From Arcanobacterium canis (GTDB lineage: Bacteria; Actinomycetota; Actinomycetes; Actinomycetales; Actinomycetaceae): DNA of 64,000 nucleotides. The stretch spans positions 1,426,001 through 1,490,000 of the forward strand of contig NZ_CP121208.1 of assembly GCF_029625435.1 (NCBI RefSeq). Direction: 5' to 3'. The notes under the pieces were generated by a model. The model searched no databases. It was not told the origin of the DNA and was given only the letters and a program-made list of their open reading frames with translations. Shown here one piece after another: positions 38,020 to 45,818 of the stretch (positions are counted from its first letter, which is position 1; each line of letters opens with the position of its first letter). The position numbers were made by a program, and so were the translations under genes.

Positions 38020-38094
38020 TCAGGCGTTGGGGCGCTTGCCGTGGTTCGCCTTCTTCTTCTTGCGTCCACGACGCTTATTTCCACGAGTTGACAT
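38020..38094 (-). CDS. Small basic ribosomal protein, bL37 type (24 aa)
   Basis: A 24-codon ORF on the minus strand (ATG 38094, TGA 38020), MSTRGNKRRGRKKKKANHGKRPNA minus its ends when quoted in part: GNKRRGRKKKKANHGKRPNA. The AGGAGG ribosome site lies 5 nt before the ATG. The ending ANHGKRPNA with a poly-Lys/Arg middle matches the actinobacterial 50S protein bL37, first seen in mycobacterial ribosome structures. A -10-like TAGACT lies at 38135-38130. It is followed by a shared terminator and lies next to rsrA. It would sit on 23S rRNA. Confidence 0.85.
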   Translation of the reverse strand: MSTRGNKRRGRKKKKANHGKRPNA

Positions 38095-38163
38095 GATGTC
38101 CTCCTGTACTACCTTCACTGAACTTCATGAGTCTATCGAAAGTCAGAGCCAATCGGCAAACGG

Positions 38164-38466
38164 TTACGCATTTGCCGATTCGTGACACAAGCGTATAACC
38201 CGCTCACGCAACGAATTTGGAGCAACTTGCCGACATCCGCGTTGAACGAGCTTTCGGATCACCACTTCCATCTTCACCGAATTTGCACACTCGGCACAGT
38301 TCTGGACGTGATGCATGAGCCTGTGACGATCTTCTTCAGAAATCTCTTGATCAACTAGCTCAAAAAGGCGATCCGTCAGTTCCGAACACGAACAATCGCT
38401 AGTCGCTTCTGGACACCCGCAATCGAGCGCCTCGATCACCTTGGCAACTTCTGTTTTCAGGCTCAT
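38164..38466 (-). CDS. rsrA: Zinc-binding anti-sigma factor RsrA
   Basis: A 100-aa protein. The ATG at 38466 overlaps the sigR TGA by one base; a GTG one codon earlier is also possible. The ZAS motif H53-x3-C57-x2-C60 (HHVQNCAEC) binds zinc, with additional Cys at 16, 18, 25, 27, 78 and 94. In Streptomyces, RsrA sequesters SigR and releases it when thiols oxidise and zinc is lost. Nine cysteines within 100 residues is rich, even for this family, and suggests a sensitive disulfide switch. Cotranscribed with sigR. Confidence 0.9.
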   Translation of the reverse strand: MSLKTEVAKVIEALDCGCPEATSDCSCSELTDRLFELVDQEISEEDRHRLMHHVQNCAECANSVKMEVVIRKLVQRGCRQVAPNSLRERVIRLCHESANA

Positions 38467-39059
38467 CACTTCTTCCCCTGTCCGTAGCCCAGTTCACCCG
38501 CATAGCTCGAAAGGATCTCGCGCAACTGTTTGCGCCCACGAGAAAGCCGAGACATCACGGTCCCAATCGGGGTTCCCATAATGTCGGCGATCTCCTGGTA
38601 GGAGAACCCTTCGACGTCCGCGAGATAGACCGCCTCACGACGATCCTGACTGAGCTGTTCGAAAGCCTGACGGATTTCGTCATTGGGAAGGTTCTCATAC
38701 GCCTCCATCTCGGCAGATTTCATCCCTGTCGACATATGCGATTCGGCGCGATACTCTTGCCAGTCTTCCAGCTCATTCTCTACTTCCGTTGGACGACGTT
38801 GCGCCTTGCGGTAGTGAGAGATGAAGGTGTTATTCAAGATACGAAACAGCCACGCCTTCAGATTTGTTCCTGGCTGGTACTGATGAAAGGCGGAAAACGC
38901 CTTCGCGTACGTTTCAGACACCAAATCTTCAGCGTCGTGAGGATTACGAGTAAGCCGCATCGCACCGCCGTAAAGTTGATTGAGATACGGAATCGCATCT
39001 TTCTCAAACCGGGCGGCCCGCTCGGCGCTCGTCTCCTGAGGAGCCCTTTCGATCGTCAC
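38466..39059 (-). CDS. sigR: ECF sigma factor SigR (thiol-oxidative stress)
   Basis: A 197-aa group 4 sigma factor. Region 2 is visible ([19 protein letters not shown], then [12 protein letters not shown]), and region 4 helix-turn-helix is [26 protein letters not shown] start at 39059 after AGAGGATC. It is followed by its anti-sigma factor rsrA, the standard SigR/SigH layout. A SigR-type promoter (GGAAT-N18-GTT) lies just upstream, inside the end of nagA, so autoregulation is expected. Targets in relatives include thioredoxin and mycothiol genes and proteases. Confidence 0.94.
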   Translation of the reverse strand: MTIERAPQETSAERAARFEKDAIPYLNQLYGGAMRLTRNPHDAEDLVSETYAKAFSAFHQYQPGTNLKAWLFRILNNTFISHYRKAQRRPTEVENELEDWQEYRAESHMSTGMKSAEMEAYENLPNDEIRQAFEQLSQDRREAVYLADVEGFSYQEIADIMGTPIGTVMSRLSRGRKQLREILSSYAGELGYGQGKK

Positions 39060-39085
39060 TCACGATCCTCTCGCTTGTTTCTGGT

Positions 39086-39112
39086 AACGCTGGTGGCACG
39101 AAATTCATTCCC
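39086..39112 (-). promoter_or_regulatory. SigR-type autoregulatory promoter
   Basis: On the minus strand, -35 GGGAAT (39112-39107) and -10 CGTT (39089-39086) give GGAAT-N18-GTT, the SigR consensus described in Streptomyces, 27 nt before the sigR start. It overlaps the nagA stop codon. Confidence 0.72.
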
Positions 39113-40277
39113 CGCCAACAACCACACCTTCACGCATGGCACTGACGAACTCAAGATCGTCATCCAAAACAACGAGGTTGACCGCATCGCCGGGAGTAAA
39201 TTCCAAGGTCACGCCCTTCTCACTTCCATCAAGATGGAGAGCATAGGCCGGACCAGCCACGCACGATTCTACGGCCTTTGCCAACGACAAGTACTGGCCA
39301 CGAACCATCTTCTGAATTTGCTCAACCAAACGTGACGTTCCACCTGCGATAGCACCTCCATCGGTCAGACGCGCCACACCGTCGGCAATGGTGACGGCAA
39401 GGGAACCCAGCACATACGAACCATCAGCCATTCCTGCGCCAGACATCGCATCAGTGACGAATACTGTTGAAGACGGTTCGCCTTTAGCCCCAACGAATTC
39501 GACGACGTCGGCAACGAGTCGAGGGTCAACGTGTACCGTATCAGCAACAAGCTCGACGACGGCGTCTCCCTTGCGAGCAGCGGCAGTGAGTGCGCGCACC
39601 GGGCCAGGCGCTCGATGAAGTAGCGACGGCATTGCATTGAAGAGGTGAGTTGCTGTCTGTGCAGGAGGCGGGAAGCCAATGTCGTTGGCGTAGGCAGTGG
39701 TCAGAGCAATCGCACCTTCTGTTTCCTCCGTCGTAGCGGAGGTATGTCCCCACGACGGCTTCGCTCCGTAATCGAGCAATAGCCGCGCAGCAGCAACAGC
39801 ATTTTCCGCTTCGGGAGCGATCGTCATCGTCTTGATGTGTCCCTTGCCGACTTCGAGCCAACGACGCAATTCATCAAGATCAGCGCCGCGAACAGCAGCC
39901 GGATTCTGCGCCCCGACTTTATGCGGCGAGATATAGGGCCCTTCCATATGAATACCGAGCAATTCGCCAGATTCACAGAACGGAACAAGCTTTTCGAGAA
40001 CTGGCACCGGATCGATCATCGATACGAGCGATGCGATCATCGCAGTGGTTCCCTTCGAGCGATGCGCGTCGATGGCAGTGCGTACTTCTTCTTCCGATTC
40101 TACGTCCGGGAAGGAGGCTCCTCCTCCGCCATGGTTGTGAATATCGATCAGGCCAGGAAGAATCCACCCCTTGACGTCGGCAGGGGGAAGAACGCGAACG
40201 ATACGGCCATTGTCAAGCTCAAGACCTCCGCCAATGATCTCACCATGCGGATTAAGTAACTTACCAATCAGTTCCAT
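39105..40277 (-). CDS. nagA: N-acetylglucosamine-6-phosphate deacetylase
   Basis: A 390-aa amidohydrolase; the ATG at 40277 is the start that fits the family, and the longer frame is non-protein-like. Metal ligands are seen in ILPGLIDIHNHGGGGASF (HxH), GIHMEGPYISPHKVGAQN (E and catalytic region), PSWGHTSATTEE (H) and ATHLFNAMPSLLHR (H), with VTDAMSGAG carrying the catalytic Asp. It removes acetate from GlcNAc-6-P to give glucosamine-6-P. It follows nagB by 13 nt, so the two form a pathway operon. It feeds amino sugars from wall recycling or host glycans into glycolysis. Confidence 0.93.
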   Translation of the reverse strand: MELIGKLLNPHGEIIGGGLELDNGRIVRVLPPADVKGWILPGLIDIHNHGGGGASFPDVESEEEVRTAIDAHRSKGTTAMIASLVSMIDPVPVLEKLVPFCESGELLGIHMEGPYISPHKVGAQNPAAVRGADLDELRRWLEVGKGHIKTMTIAPEAENAVAAARLLLDYGAKPSWGHTSATTEETEGAIALTTAYANDIGFPPPAQTATHLFNAMPSLLHRAPGPVRALTAAARKGDAVVELVADTVHVDPRLVADVVEFVGAKGEPSSTVFVTDAMSGAGMADGSYVLGSLAVTIADGVARLTDGGAIAGGTSRLVEQIQKMVRGQYLSLAKAVESCVAGPAYALHLDGSEKGVTLEFTPGDAVNLVVLDDDLEFVSAMREGVVVGGE

Positions 40278-40290
40278 CACAATTCTTCTT

Positions 40291-41067
40291 TCAGTGGCGC
40301 GCGTTCCAACGCTCCGTGTAGAAATCTGCCAGTTCGAGCTGCGAAGCAGCCGCTTCGTCCACAAGAACAGTGACCTTGGCGTGCATTTGAAGAACAGTGG
40401 CGGGCCACTTGGCACTCACAGCACCCTCAACAAGTTCTTTGACCGCACGGGCCTTGTTCTCACCAAAAGCCAAGAGAATGACTTCCTTCGCTTCCATAAT
40501 TGTGCCCAGACCCTGGGAAATGGACTCGGTGGGAACCTTGTCAAGATCATTGTCAAAGAACCGAGCGTTGTCCGTACGCGTTTGAGCGGTCAATACATCG
40601 ACGTGAGTGCGCGACACAAGTGAGCCACCAGGCTCGTTGAATGCAATGTGGCCGTCGGCTCCGATTCCGAGAATTTGGATAGTGGCACCACCAAGCTCGC
40701 GAATCTTTGCATCATATTCTGCTGCAGCCTGAACTGGATCGGAAGACGAGGAATCTGGGGTGAAAAGGAGTTCGTCTGCAAGCCCGGTTTTTTCTGGCCC
40801 CACAAGTTCAGTACGCAAGACGTTGCGGTAACGCTCAGGATGATCGTCCGCGATGCCCACATACTCATCAAGTGCAATTGCCTGCTTACCCTCGAGGCTA
40901 AACGTACCGGCAGCATGTGCGGCACGTAAACGTTCGTATAGCGCGAGCGGGGTCGAACCCGTCGCGACTCCGAGAACTGGATCCGAAGCTGAGTTAATGA
41001 CATGAATAATGTGCTCAGCTGCGTAATCTGCCGCAGCTTCTTGGGTGGAGAAGATTCCAACCTGCAT
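40291..41067 (-). CDS. nagB: Glucosamine-6-phosphate deaminase
   Basis: A 258-aa enzyme; the ATG at 41067 follows AAAGGGG. Family motifs: LGVATGSTPLALYERLR, QAIALDEYVGIADDHPERYRNVL (catalytic Asp), GIGADGHIAFNEPG and the H-containing active-site segment. It converts glucosamine-6-P to fructose-6-P and ammonia. First gene of nagB-nagA. A control region of about 300 bp separates it from the divergent adh gene. Confidence 0.94.
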   Translation of the reverse strand: MQVGIFSTQEAAADYAAEHIIHVINSASDPVLGVATGSTPLALYERLRAAHAAGTFSLEGKQAIALDEYVGIADDHPERYRNVLRTELVGPEKTGLADELLFTPDSSSSDPVQAAAEYDAKIRELGGATIQILGIGADGHIAFNEPGGSLVSRTHVDVLTAQTRTDNARFFDNDLDKVPTESISQGLGTIMEAKEVILLAFGENKARAVKELVEGAVSAKWPATVLQMHAKVTVLVDEAAASQLELADFYTERWNARH

Positions 41068-41288
41068 AATTTGCCCCTTTACAAATGTTGCTTGCGTTGA
41101 ATCCATTGTTTCACAACATGGCGGAAGCGGGGTAACGAAACACGATATTTGTCTGACATATTTCGAACAAACAAACCCTTTTTGAGATCCATTCTCACTT
41201 AGGGACAGGCTGTGGGGACCTGCGTCCCTAGATGAGCTACATATTACATTTCATTTCCCCGTCCGCTCGGGCAATATCCATCATGGGC
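41068..41288. other. Control region upstream of nagB
   Basis: No gene is seen here. On the minus strand a plausible nagB promoter, TTGTTC-N17-TATCGT, covers about 41166-41138. The spaced halves TTTGT and ACAAA around it could form an operator. The inverted repeat TAGGGAC-N17-GTCCCTA (41200-41230) is listed separately. Confidence 0.35.
41200..41230. promoter_or_regulatory. Inverted repeat between nagB and adh
   Basis: TAGGGAC (41200-41206) and GTCCCTA (41224-41230) form a 7-bp inverted repeat with a G-rich 17-nt centre. It lies between the two divergent promoters and could bind a regulator or fold in the nagB leader. Confidence 0.35.
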
Positions 41289-41317
41289 TTGAAGAAAAAC
41301 TTTGCGACACATAGGCT
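41289..41317 (+). promoter_or_regulatory. adh promoter
   Basis: TTGAAG (41289-41294) - 17 nt - TAGGCT (41312-41317), giving a leader of about 42 nt before the adh GTG. Confidence 0.6.
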
Positions 41318-41365
41318 TGTGGGTGACCAAGGTAAAGCACATTAAACATCGAAGGAGATGGAATA

Positions 41366-42403
41366 GTGACCACCGAAATCCCAACAAAGTTCACGGCTGC
41401 CGTGGTGGATAAGTTTGGCGATCCACTCAACGTCCGCGAAGTAGAAATGCCAGAACCCGGCCTCAACCAGGCTCTGGTGAAGAATATCGCTACCGGCGTT
41501 TGCCACACCGATCTTCACGCAGCTCAAGGTGACTGGCCAGTCCGCCCAGAGCCGCCATTCATCCCTGGACACGAAGGCGTTGGCCGCGTTGTCAAGCTCG
41601 GCCCAGGCGAGCACTCAGTCAAAGTCGGCGATCTCGTCGGCAACGCTTGGTTGTGGAGCGCTTGTGGTGAGTGCGACATGTGTCTCTCCGGCTGGGAGAC
41701 CCTCTGCCGCAAGGCGGAATACGGCGGCTACACCGCTGACGGCTCGTTCGGCGAGTACATGCTTGTTGACACCCGCTTCGCCGCCCGTATCCCAGAAGGT
41801 GTGGACGAAATCGAAGTCGCTCCGATTCTGTGCGCTGGCGTTACCGTCTACAAGGGCCTGAAGGTCACAGACACCCGCCCAGGTCAGTTCGTTGTCATCT
41901 CCGGCATTGGTGGCCTCGGCCACATCGCAGTTCAGTACGCAAAGGCCATGGGCCTGCGTGTCATTGCTGTTGACATCGCTGACGAGAAGCTTGAGCTTGC
42001 CACCAAGCACGGTGCAGAGTTCTGCGTCAACGCAGCAAAGGAAGATCCCATTGCCAAGATCCAGGAGTACACCGACGGCGGCGCCCACGGCGTGCTCGTC
42101 ACCGCAGTGCATCCACAGGCATTCGGCCAGGCAGTTGGCATGGTTCGCAACAATGGCACCGTGGTCTTCAACGGCCTTCCCCCGGGGGAGTTCCCGGCCA
42201 ACATCTTCGAGATCGTGCTGCGCGGCATCACGATTCGCGGCTCGCTGGTCGGCACTCGCCTCGATCTCGCAGAAGCAATCGACTTCTACGCTCGCGGCTT
42301 GATTAAGCCCACAGTCAAGGAAACAACTCTTGACCACATCAATGACGTGTTCGATGAGATGAAGGCCGGCAAGATCGACGGCCGCATGGCGATCCGTTAC
42401 TGA
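41366..42403 (+). CDS. adh: Zinc-dependent alcohol dehydrogenase (AdhP/AdhA type)
   Basis: A 345-aa medium-chain dehydrogenase starting at GTG 41366 after AAGGAGAT. Catalytic zinc ligands are C46 (GVCHTDLH), H69 and E70 (PGHEGVG) and C152-region CAGVTVYKG. The structural zinc site is C100, C103, C106 and C114. The Rossmann motif GIGGLGH binds NAD(H). Codon choice looks strongly biased to favoured codons, suggesting high expression. It would interconvert alcohols and aldehydes, for example ethanol formation in fermentation. Single gene with its own promoter and terminator. Confidence 0.92.
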   Translation: MTTEIPTKFTAAVVDKFGDPLNVREVEMPEPGLNQALVKNIATGVCHTDLHAAQGDWPVRPEPPFIPGHEGVGRVVKLGPGEHSVKVGDLVGNAWLWSACGECDMCLSGWETLCRKAEYGGYTADGSFGEYMLVDTRFAARIPEGVDEIEVAPILCAGVTVYKGLKVTDTRPGQFVVISGIGGLGHIAVQYAKAMGLRVIAVDIADEKLELATKHGAEFCVNAAKEDPIAKIQEYTDGGAHGVLVTAVHPQAFGQAVGMVRNNGTVVFNGLPPGEFPANIFEIVLRGITIRGSLVGTRLDLAEAIDFYARGLIKPTVKETTLDHINDVFDEMKAGKIDGRMAIRY

Positions 42404-42427
42404 TCTCGCTGATTTTCAGCTCACCTC

Positions 42428-42471
42428 AGTGGGCGGGCGATGGGGTGTCCCGTCGCCCGCCCACTCTTTTT
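42428..42471 (+). terminator. Rho-independent terminator after adh
   Basis: A perfect 13-bp GC-rich stem (AGTGGGCGGGCGA with TCGCCCGCCCACT) has a 12-nt loop and is followed by C-TTTTT. Confidence 0.9.
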
Positions 42472-42519
42472 GATTACCTAAGCCCTGAATGTTCAGCCCA
42501 GCACCAGCCAGTATCACGT

Positions 42520-42548
42520 TTGCGAACCTTTCAGATTACATAGATAAT
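42520..42548 (+). promoter_or_regulatory. Promoter of the anchored-repeat ABC operon
   Basis: TTGCGA (42520-42525) - 17 nt - GATAAT (42543-42548), overlapped at the -10 by the palindromic operator. Confidence 0.68.
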
Positions 42549-42565
42549 AATGATCATTATTCTCT
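42542..42565. promoter_or_regulatory. Metalloregulator-like operator
   Basis: AATAATGATCATTATT (42546-42561) is a perfect 16-bp palindrome, extended to 24 bp with one mismatched pair. AT-rich palindromes of this type are used by Zur, DtxR or MntR-type metal repressors. It covers the -10 element, so bound repressor would shut the operon when metal is plentiful. Confidence 0.6.
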
Positions 42566-42590
42566 AGTTTTTCTGAGTTGAAAGGTTGTT

Positions 42591-44168
42591 ATGCGCCACC
42601 GGAGTTGGACCAAAGCTGTCAAGGCGCTTGCAGCGATGGCAGCCGTCGGTTCATTGACCGCGTGCTCCTCGGCATCCACAGATGCACGGGACGATCTCGT
42701 CATCGTCGCATCCACTCCAATCATTGCTGATCTGGTATCACATGTTGCACCTGATGCGCACCTGGAAACGCTCATCCCTCAAGGAGCTGACCCCCACACC
42801 TACGAACCGTCAATGGCTGCGCTTCGTGATGTTGCGCGCGCCGATATCGCATTCTCAAACGGTCTCCTCCTCGAAGCGCAAGCACTGACACACACCATCG
42901 ATTCCAACCTCCCTTCCCGGGCACGCCATGTCGCACTCGGTTCGGAATCGGTAAAATATGGTGCTCGCCAAATTCCTCTGGTCGAGAACGCCACACTCGC
43001 CACCGTCTGGCTCGGTCTGAGAGTTGATGGCCAAGGCGGCAGTCAAGATTACGTCACGATTAATGCAACCTCAGCGACGGGGCCGGGAACAATTTCAGCA
43101 TTCACCACCGGAACATTCGGTGAGCCACGCGCGTGGATTAACTCTGGCGACGGTATCGACCCACAAAAAGACACCATCAAGCTCCCTACCAATGCTCACA
43201 CACACATGTCATGGGGGTTTTCTCAACAAGGTCTCTACACTCTCTCATTTGAGTCGGTCCTCCACTCAGGGAAGAGCCAAAAGACACTCGGATCGACAAC
43301 ACTCACCTTCGCCGTCGGAGTCGATCCACACAAAAGCGGAAAAACCGTGATCAGTACGGGCCACCAAGACATCACTGCACATCTGGGCGGCGGGATGACA
43401 CTCTACGGCGATACTCCCGCAGGCACGGGAAATCGCAGCATCTCCGACGTCGTCATCTCCGTACCCAATTCAACCACGACAACAGTGCCTGATAACCGAT
43501 GGAGCTTCCTCGGACACCCAGGACAAGAAGCCTGGATCCTCGCGCAAGCTGTCATTGGACAGCATGTACATGGCGAGATCGACCCACACATGTGGCATGA
43601 CGTTCGTAACGCGATTGCCTATGTCGAAACGATCGCGGACGAACTTGGGCATGTTGATCCCTCACGCGCCACCACGTATGCGCAAAACGCAGCACGATAC
43701 CGCGAGAAACTCGAAAACCTGGACACATGGACTCGCGAGGTCCTCACCTCGATTCCCGCCTCGCACCGAGTTCTCGTCACCGCACATGACTCCTTCGGAT
43801 ACTTAGCGAAAGCTTACGGCATGACCATTGCCGGGTTCGTTGCACCCAACCCTTCACTCGAACCGTCGGTCCAACAGCTGACAAATCTCACGCGCACCCT
43901 AGAAGCGCTCCCTGCACCAGGCGTTTTCGTTGAACCAACATCCGCCTCACATCTCAAAGAGCTGGTCGGAATTGCGCAGTCAACCCAAAAAGAACTGTGC
44001 AACATTTACTCCGACACCCTCACACATGACGTTCCCACGTACATTGACCTGGTGAAGCACAACGTCACATCCCTCAAATCGTGTCTCGATCCGGCCTCAC
44101 TGCCTGCTTGGGCACTGACCACTCAGCCCAACATTCCTAACCCTTCAACACAGACGGAGAAAAAGTAA
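42591..44168 (+). CDS. Anchored-repeat-type metal ABC transporter substrate-binding lipoprotein
   Basis: A 525-aa lipoprotein (signal MRHRSWTKAVKALAAMAAVG, lipobox LTAC, Cys25). It is a ZnuA/TroA-type receptor split by an insertion. N-lobe residues 35-120 include H69 (GADPHTYEP). A beta-rich repeat domain fills about 127-245 (VWLGLRVDGQGG ... NAHTHMSWGFSQQGLYTL). After a linker the receptor resumes (EAWILAQAVIGQHVHGEIDPHMWHD) with D331, H333, H336, then H399/D400 and E448. The metal-binding positions are thus retained. The insertion sits where zinc receptors have a His-rich loop. It fits the actinobacterial anch_rpt_subst family. Zinc or manganese uptake is the likely role. First gene of a four-gene operon. 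Confidence 0.85.
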   Translation: MRHRSWTKAVKALAAMAAVGSLTACSSASTDARDDLVIVASTPIIADLVSHVAPDAHLETLIPQGADPHTYEPSMAALRDVARADIAFSNGLLLEAQALTHTIDSNLPSRARHVALGSESVKYGARQIPLVENATLATVWLGLRVDGQGGSQDYVTINATSATGPGTISAFTTGTFGEPRAWINSGDGIDPQKDTIKLPTNAHTHMSWGFSQQGLYTLSFESVLHSGKSQKTLGSTTLTFAVGVDPHKSGKTVISTGHQDITAHLGGGMTLYGDTPAGTGNRSISDVVISVPNSTTTTVPDNRWSFLGHPGQEAWILAQAVIGQHVHGEIDPHMWHDVRNAIAYVETIADELGHVDPSRATTYAQNAARYREKLENLDTWTREVLTSIPASHRVLVTAHDSFGYLAKAYGMTIAGFVAPNPSLEPSVQQLTNLTRTLEALPAPGVFVEPTSASHLKELVGIAQSTQKELCNIYSDTLTHDVPTYIDLVKHNVTSLKSCLDPASLPAWALTTQPNIPNPSTQTEKK

Positions 44169-44169
44169 A

Positions 44170-45099
44170 GTGATGATGAAAGCACTGTCGGCGCTTGCCG
44201 CACTCACACTTGTATTGACGCCCACAATCGCTGCCGCCCAGGACAACTCCGGGCCGGCAGATCCTGCGTTGACCCAAGTAGTTGACGAAAACGAAGAAAT
44301 CGCTCCTGCCGGCACTCCCGTTGAGCTTGACGCGGGACATGCCGATCTTGGCCCGAAATACGTCAACGGAAAATGGACGTTCATGGTTCGTGACGACACC
44401 AAGGGTGCTCCTGTGTGGCGCTACCTCGACGACGTGGTGTTCCGCGTGCATGACAAAGCTAAACTCACTTTACCCAAAGATGACACGTATTCATTCATTC
44501 AGGCATCTGGGCAGGTGTATGCCATTCCTCAAACCGAAGCTGAAGGTGTGATTTGGCTAGGGTGGAACACGCAAGATCCTGCAGTGGTGAAAAAACTCGG
44601 TAATGGCGTCTCACTGGTGTACTCCGGACATCAGGGAGAAGGAAATCTCAACGTCTTTGTCCAAGCTGGAAACTTCGCAGGCCCAACCCAGCTGTGGAAT
44701 TCAACAAAAAAGGAATCCCAGCCAATCCACGTTGACCCCAACACTCACACCCACGCTAACTGGGTGTTTACCAAACCCGGCACGCATTTAGTTCGCTTAA
44801 GTGCGCAAGCTCAGCTCGCGGATGGTTCGACTGTGGAAGATTCGCAGGTTCTGCGATTCGCCGTCGGCGACTCAACTAATGTCAAAGATGCCGCTACGGC
44901 AAAGTGGACTGAAAAGACGACGCCGAGTGCCAAAGCTTCCGTTGAAGCTCCGAGCGCAATCGATAAGTCCACCTCGCTACCGCTCTACGTTGGCGCAGGG
45001 CTTGCTGCGGCAGTGCTCGTCATCGTCGGTATGGTCATCATCGTCAAACGACGCGCATCAGCAGACCGAGAAGCGGCAGCGAAGGCGGTCGAGGAGTGA
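44170..45099 (+). CDS. Anchored-repeat surface protein, membrane-anchored
   Basis: A 309-aa exported protein starting at GTG 44170, one nt after the upstream stop. The signal peptide is about residues 1-24 (ALSALAALTLVLTPTIAAAQ). The single repeat domain (about 115-245) shares with the preceding gene the pattern IWLGWN ... THTHANWVFTKPGTHLVRL. A Lys/Ser/Ala-rich linker leads to a C-terminal membrane segment (LYVGAGLAAAVLVIVGMVIIV) and a basic tail; there is no LPxTG sortase motif, so it is membrane-anchored rather than wall-linked. It belongs with the anch_rpt wall/surface family. It probably presents the repeat outside the membrane to capture metal for the receptor. The 3' end overlaps the ATPase gene by 4 nt. 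Confidence 0.8.
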   Translation: MMMKALSALAALTLVLTPTIAAAQDNSGPADPALTQVVDENEEIAPAGTPVELDAGHADLGPKYVNGKWTFMVRDDTKGAPVWRYLDDVVFRVHDKAKLTLPKDDTYSFIQASGQVYAIPQTEAEGVIWLGWNTQDPAVVKKLGNGVSLVYSGHQGEGNLNVFVQAGNFAGPTQLWNSTKKESQPIHVDPNTHTHANWVFTKPGTHLVRLSAQAQLADGSTVEDSQVLRFAVGDSTNVKDAATAKWTEKTTPSAKASVEAPSAIDKSTSLPLYVGAGLAAAVLVIVGMVIIVKRRASADREAAAKAVEE

Positions 45100-45818
45100 G
45101 CACGCCAGCCCTGAAAGTTGACGATCTTAACGTCACCCTCACGGGTCGCTCAATCCTTGAACACATCACTTTCGAGGTCGCGAAAGGCGAACTTGCGGGT
45201 TTGATCGGCCCCAATGGAGCAGGGAAAACGACGCTGATGCGAGCGATCATGGGCCTTATTCGTTCAAGCGGATCAGTCCATACGTCAGGCAAGATCGGCT
45301 ACGTCCCTCAGCGTCAAGATGTTGACTGGGCATACCCTATGAGCGTGGAAAGCCTTGTCCGCATGACATTCGTCGGCCGGCGTCCCAAGGTTTCCCGTCG
45401 CGATAGTCTAGCCTTGGCCTACCAGGCGCTGAAGAAAGTGGGGATGTACGAGCTTCGTGACCGCACGATTGATGAACTCTCTGGGGGCCAAAAACAGCGC
45501 GTCCTCATCGCCCGAGCACTCGCCCCCAATCCCGATATTTTGCTGCTCGACGAACCTTTCACAGGACTTGACCACCCTAACCAAGATCTCCTCTCTGACC
45601 TATTCGTTGAGCTCGCTCGAGGTGGGGTGGGTATCTTGATGTCCACTCACGATCTGACCCAGGCAGTCGATATTTGCGATTCCCTCGTGATGATTAATCG
45701 CACGGTACGTGCTGCTGGACGCTCTCAGGATCTCATGCAGCCACAGCTGTGGATCGACACCTACCAGGTGCGTGAGAACTCAGCACTTTTGCGCTCTTTA
45801 GGAATGGTGACAAAATGA
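45096..45818 (+). CDS. Metal ABC transporter ATP-binding protein (anchored-repeat type)
   Basis: A 240-aa ATPase with Walker A GPNGAGKT, signature LSGGQKQR, Walker B ILLLDEPFTGLD and the switch His in STHDLTQ. It is ZnuC/MntB-like. GTG start overlapping the previous gene by 4 nt (GTGA); the stop overlaps the permease start by 4 nt. It drives import of the metal bound by the receptor. Confidence 0.93.
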   Translation: MSTPALKVDDLNVTLTGRSILEHITFEVAKGELAGLIGPNGAGKTTLMRAIMGLIRSSGSVHTSGKIGYVPQRQDVDWAYPMSVESLVRMTFVGRRPKVSRRDSLALAYQALKKVGMYELRDRTIDELSGGQKQRVLIARALAPNPDILLLDEPFTGLDHPNQDLLSDLFVELARGGVGILMSTHDLTQAVDICDSLVMINRTVRAAGRSQDLMQPQLWIDTYQVRENSALLRSLGMVTK

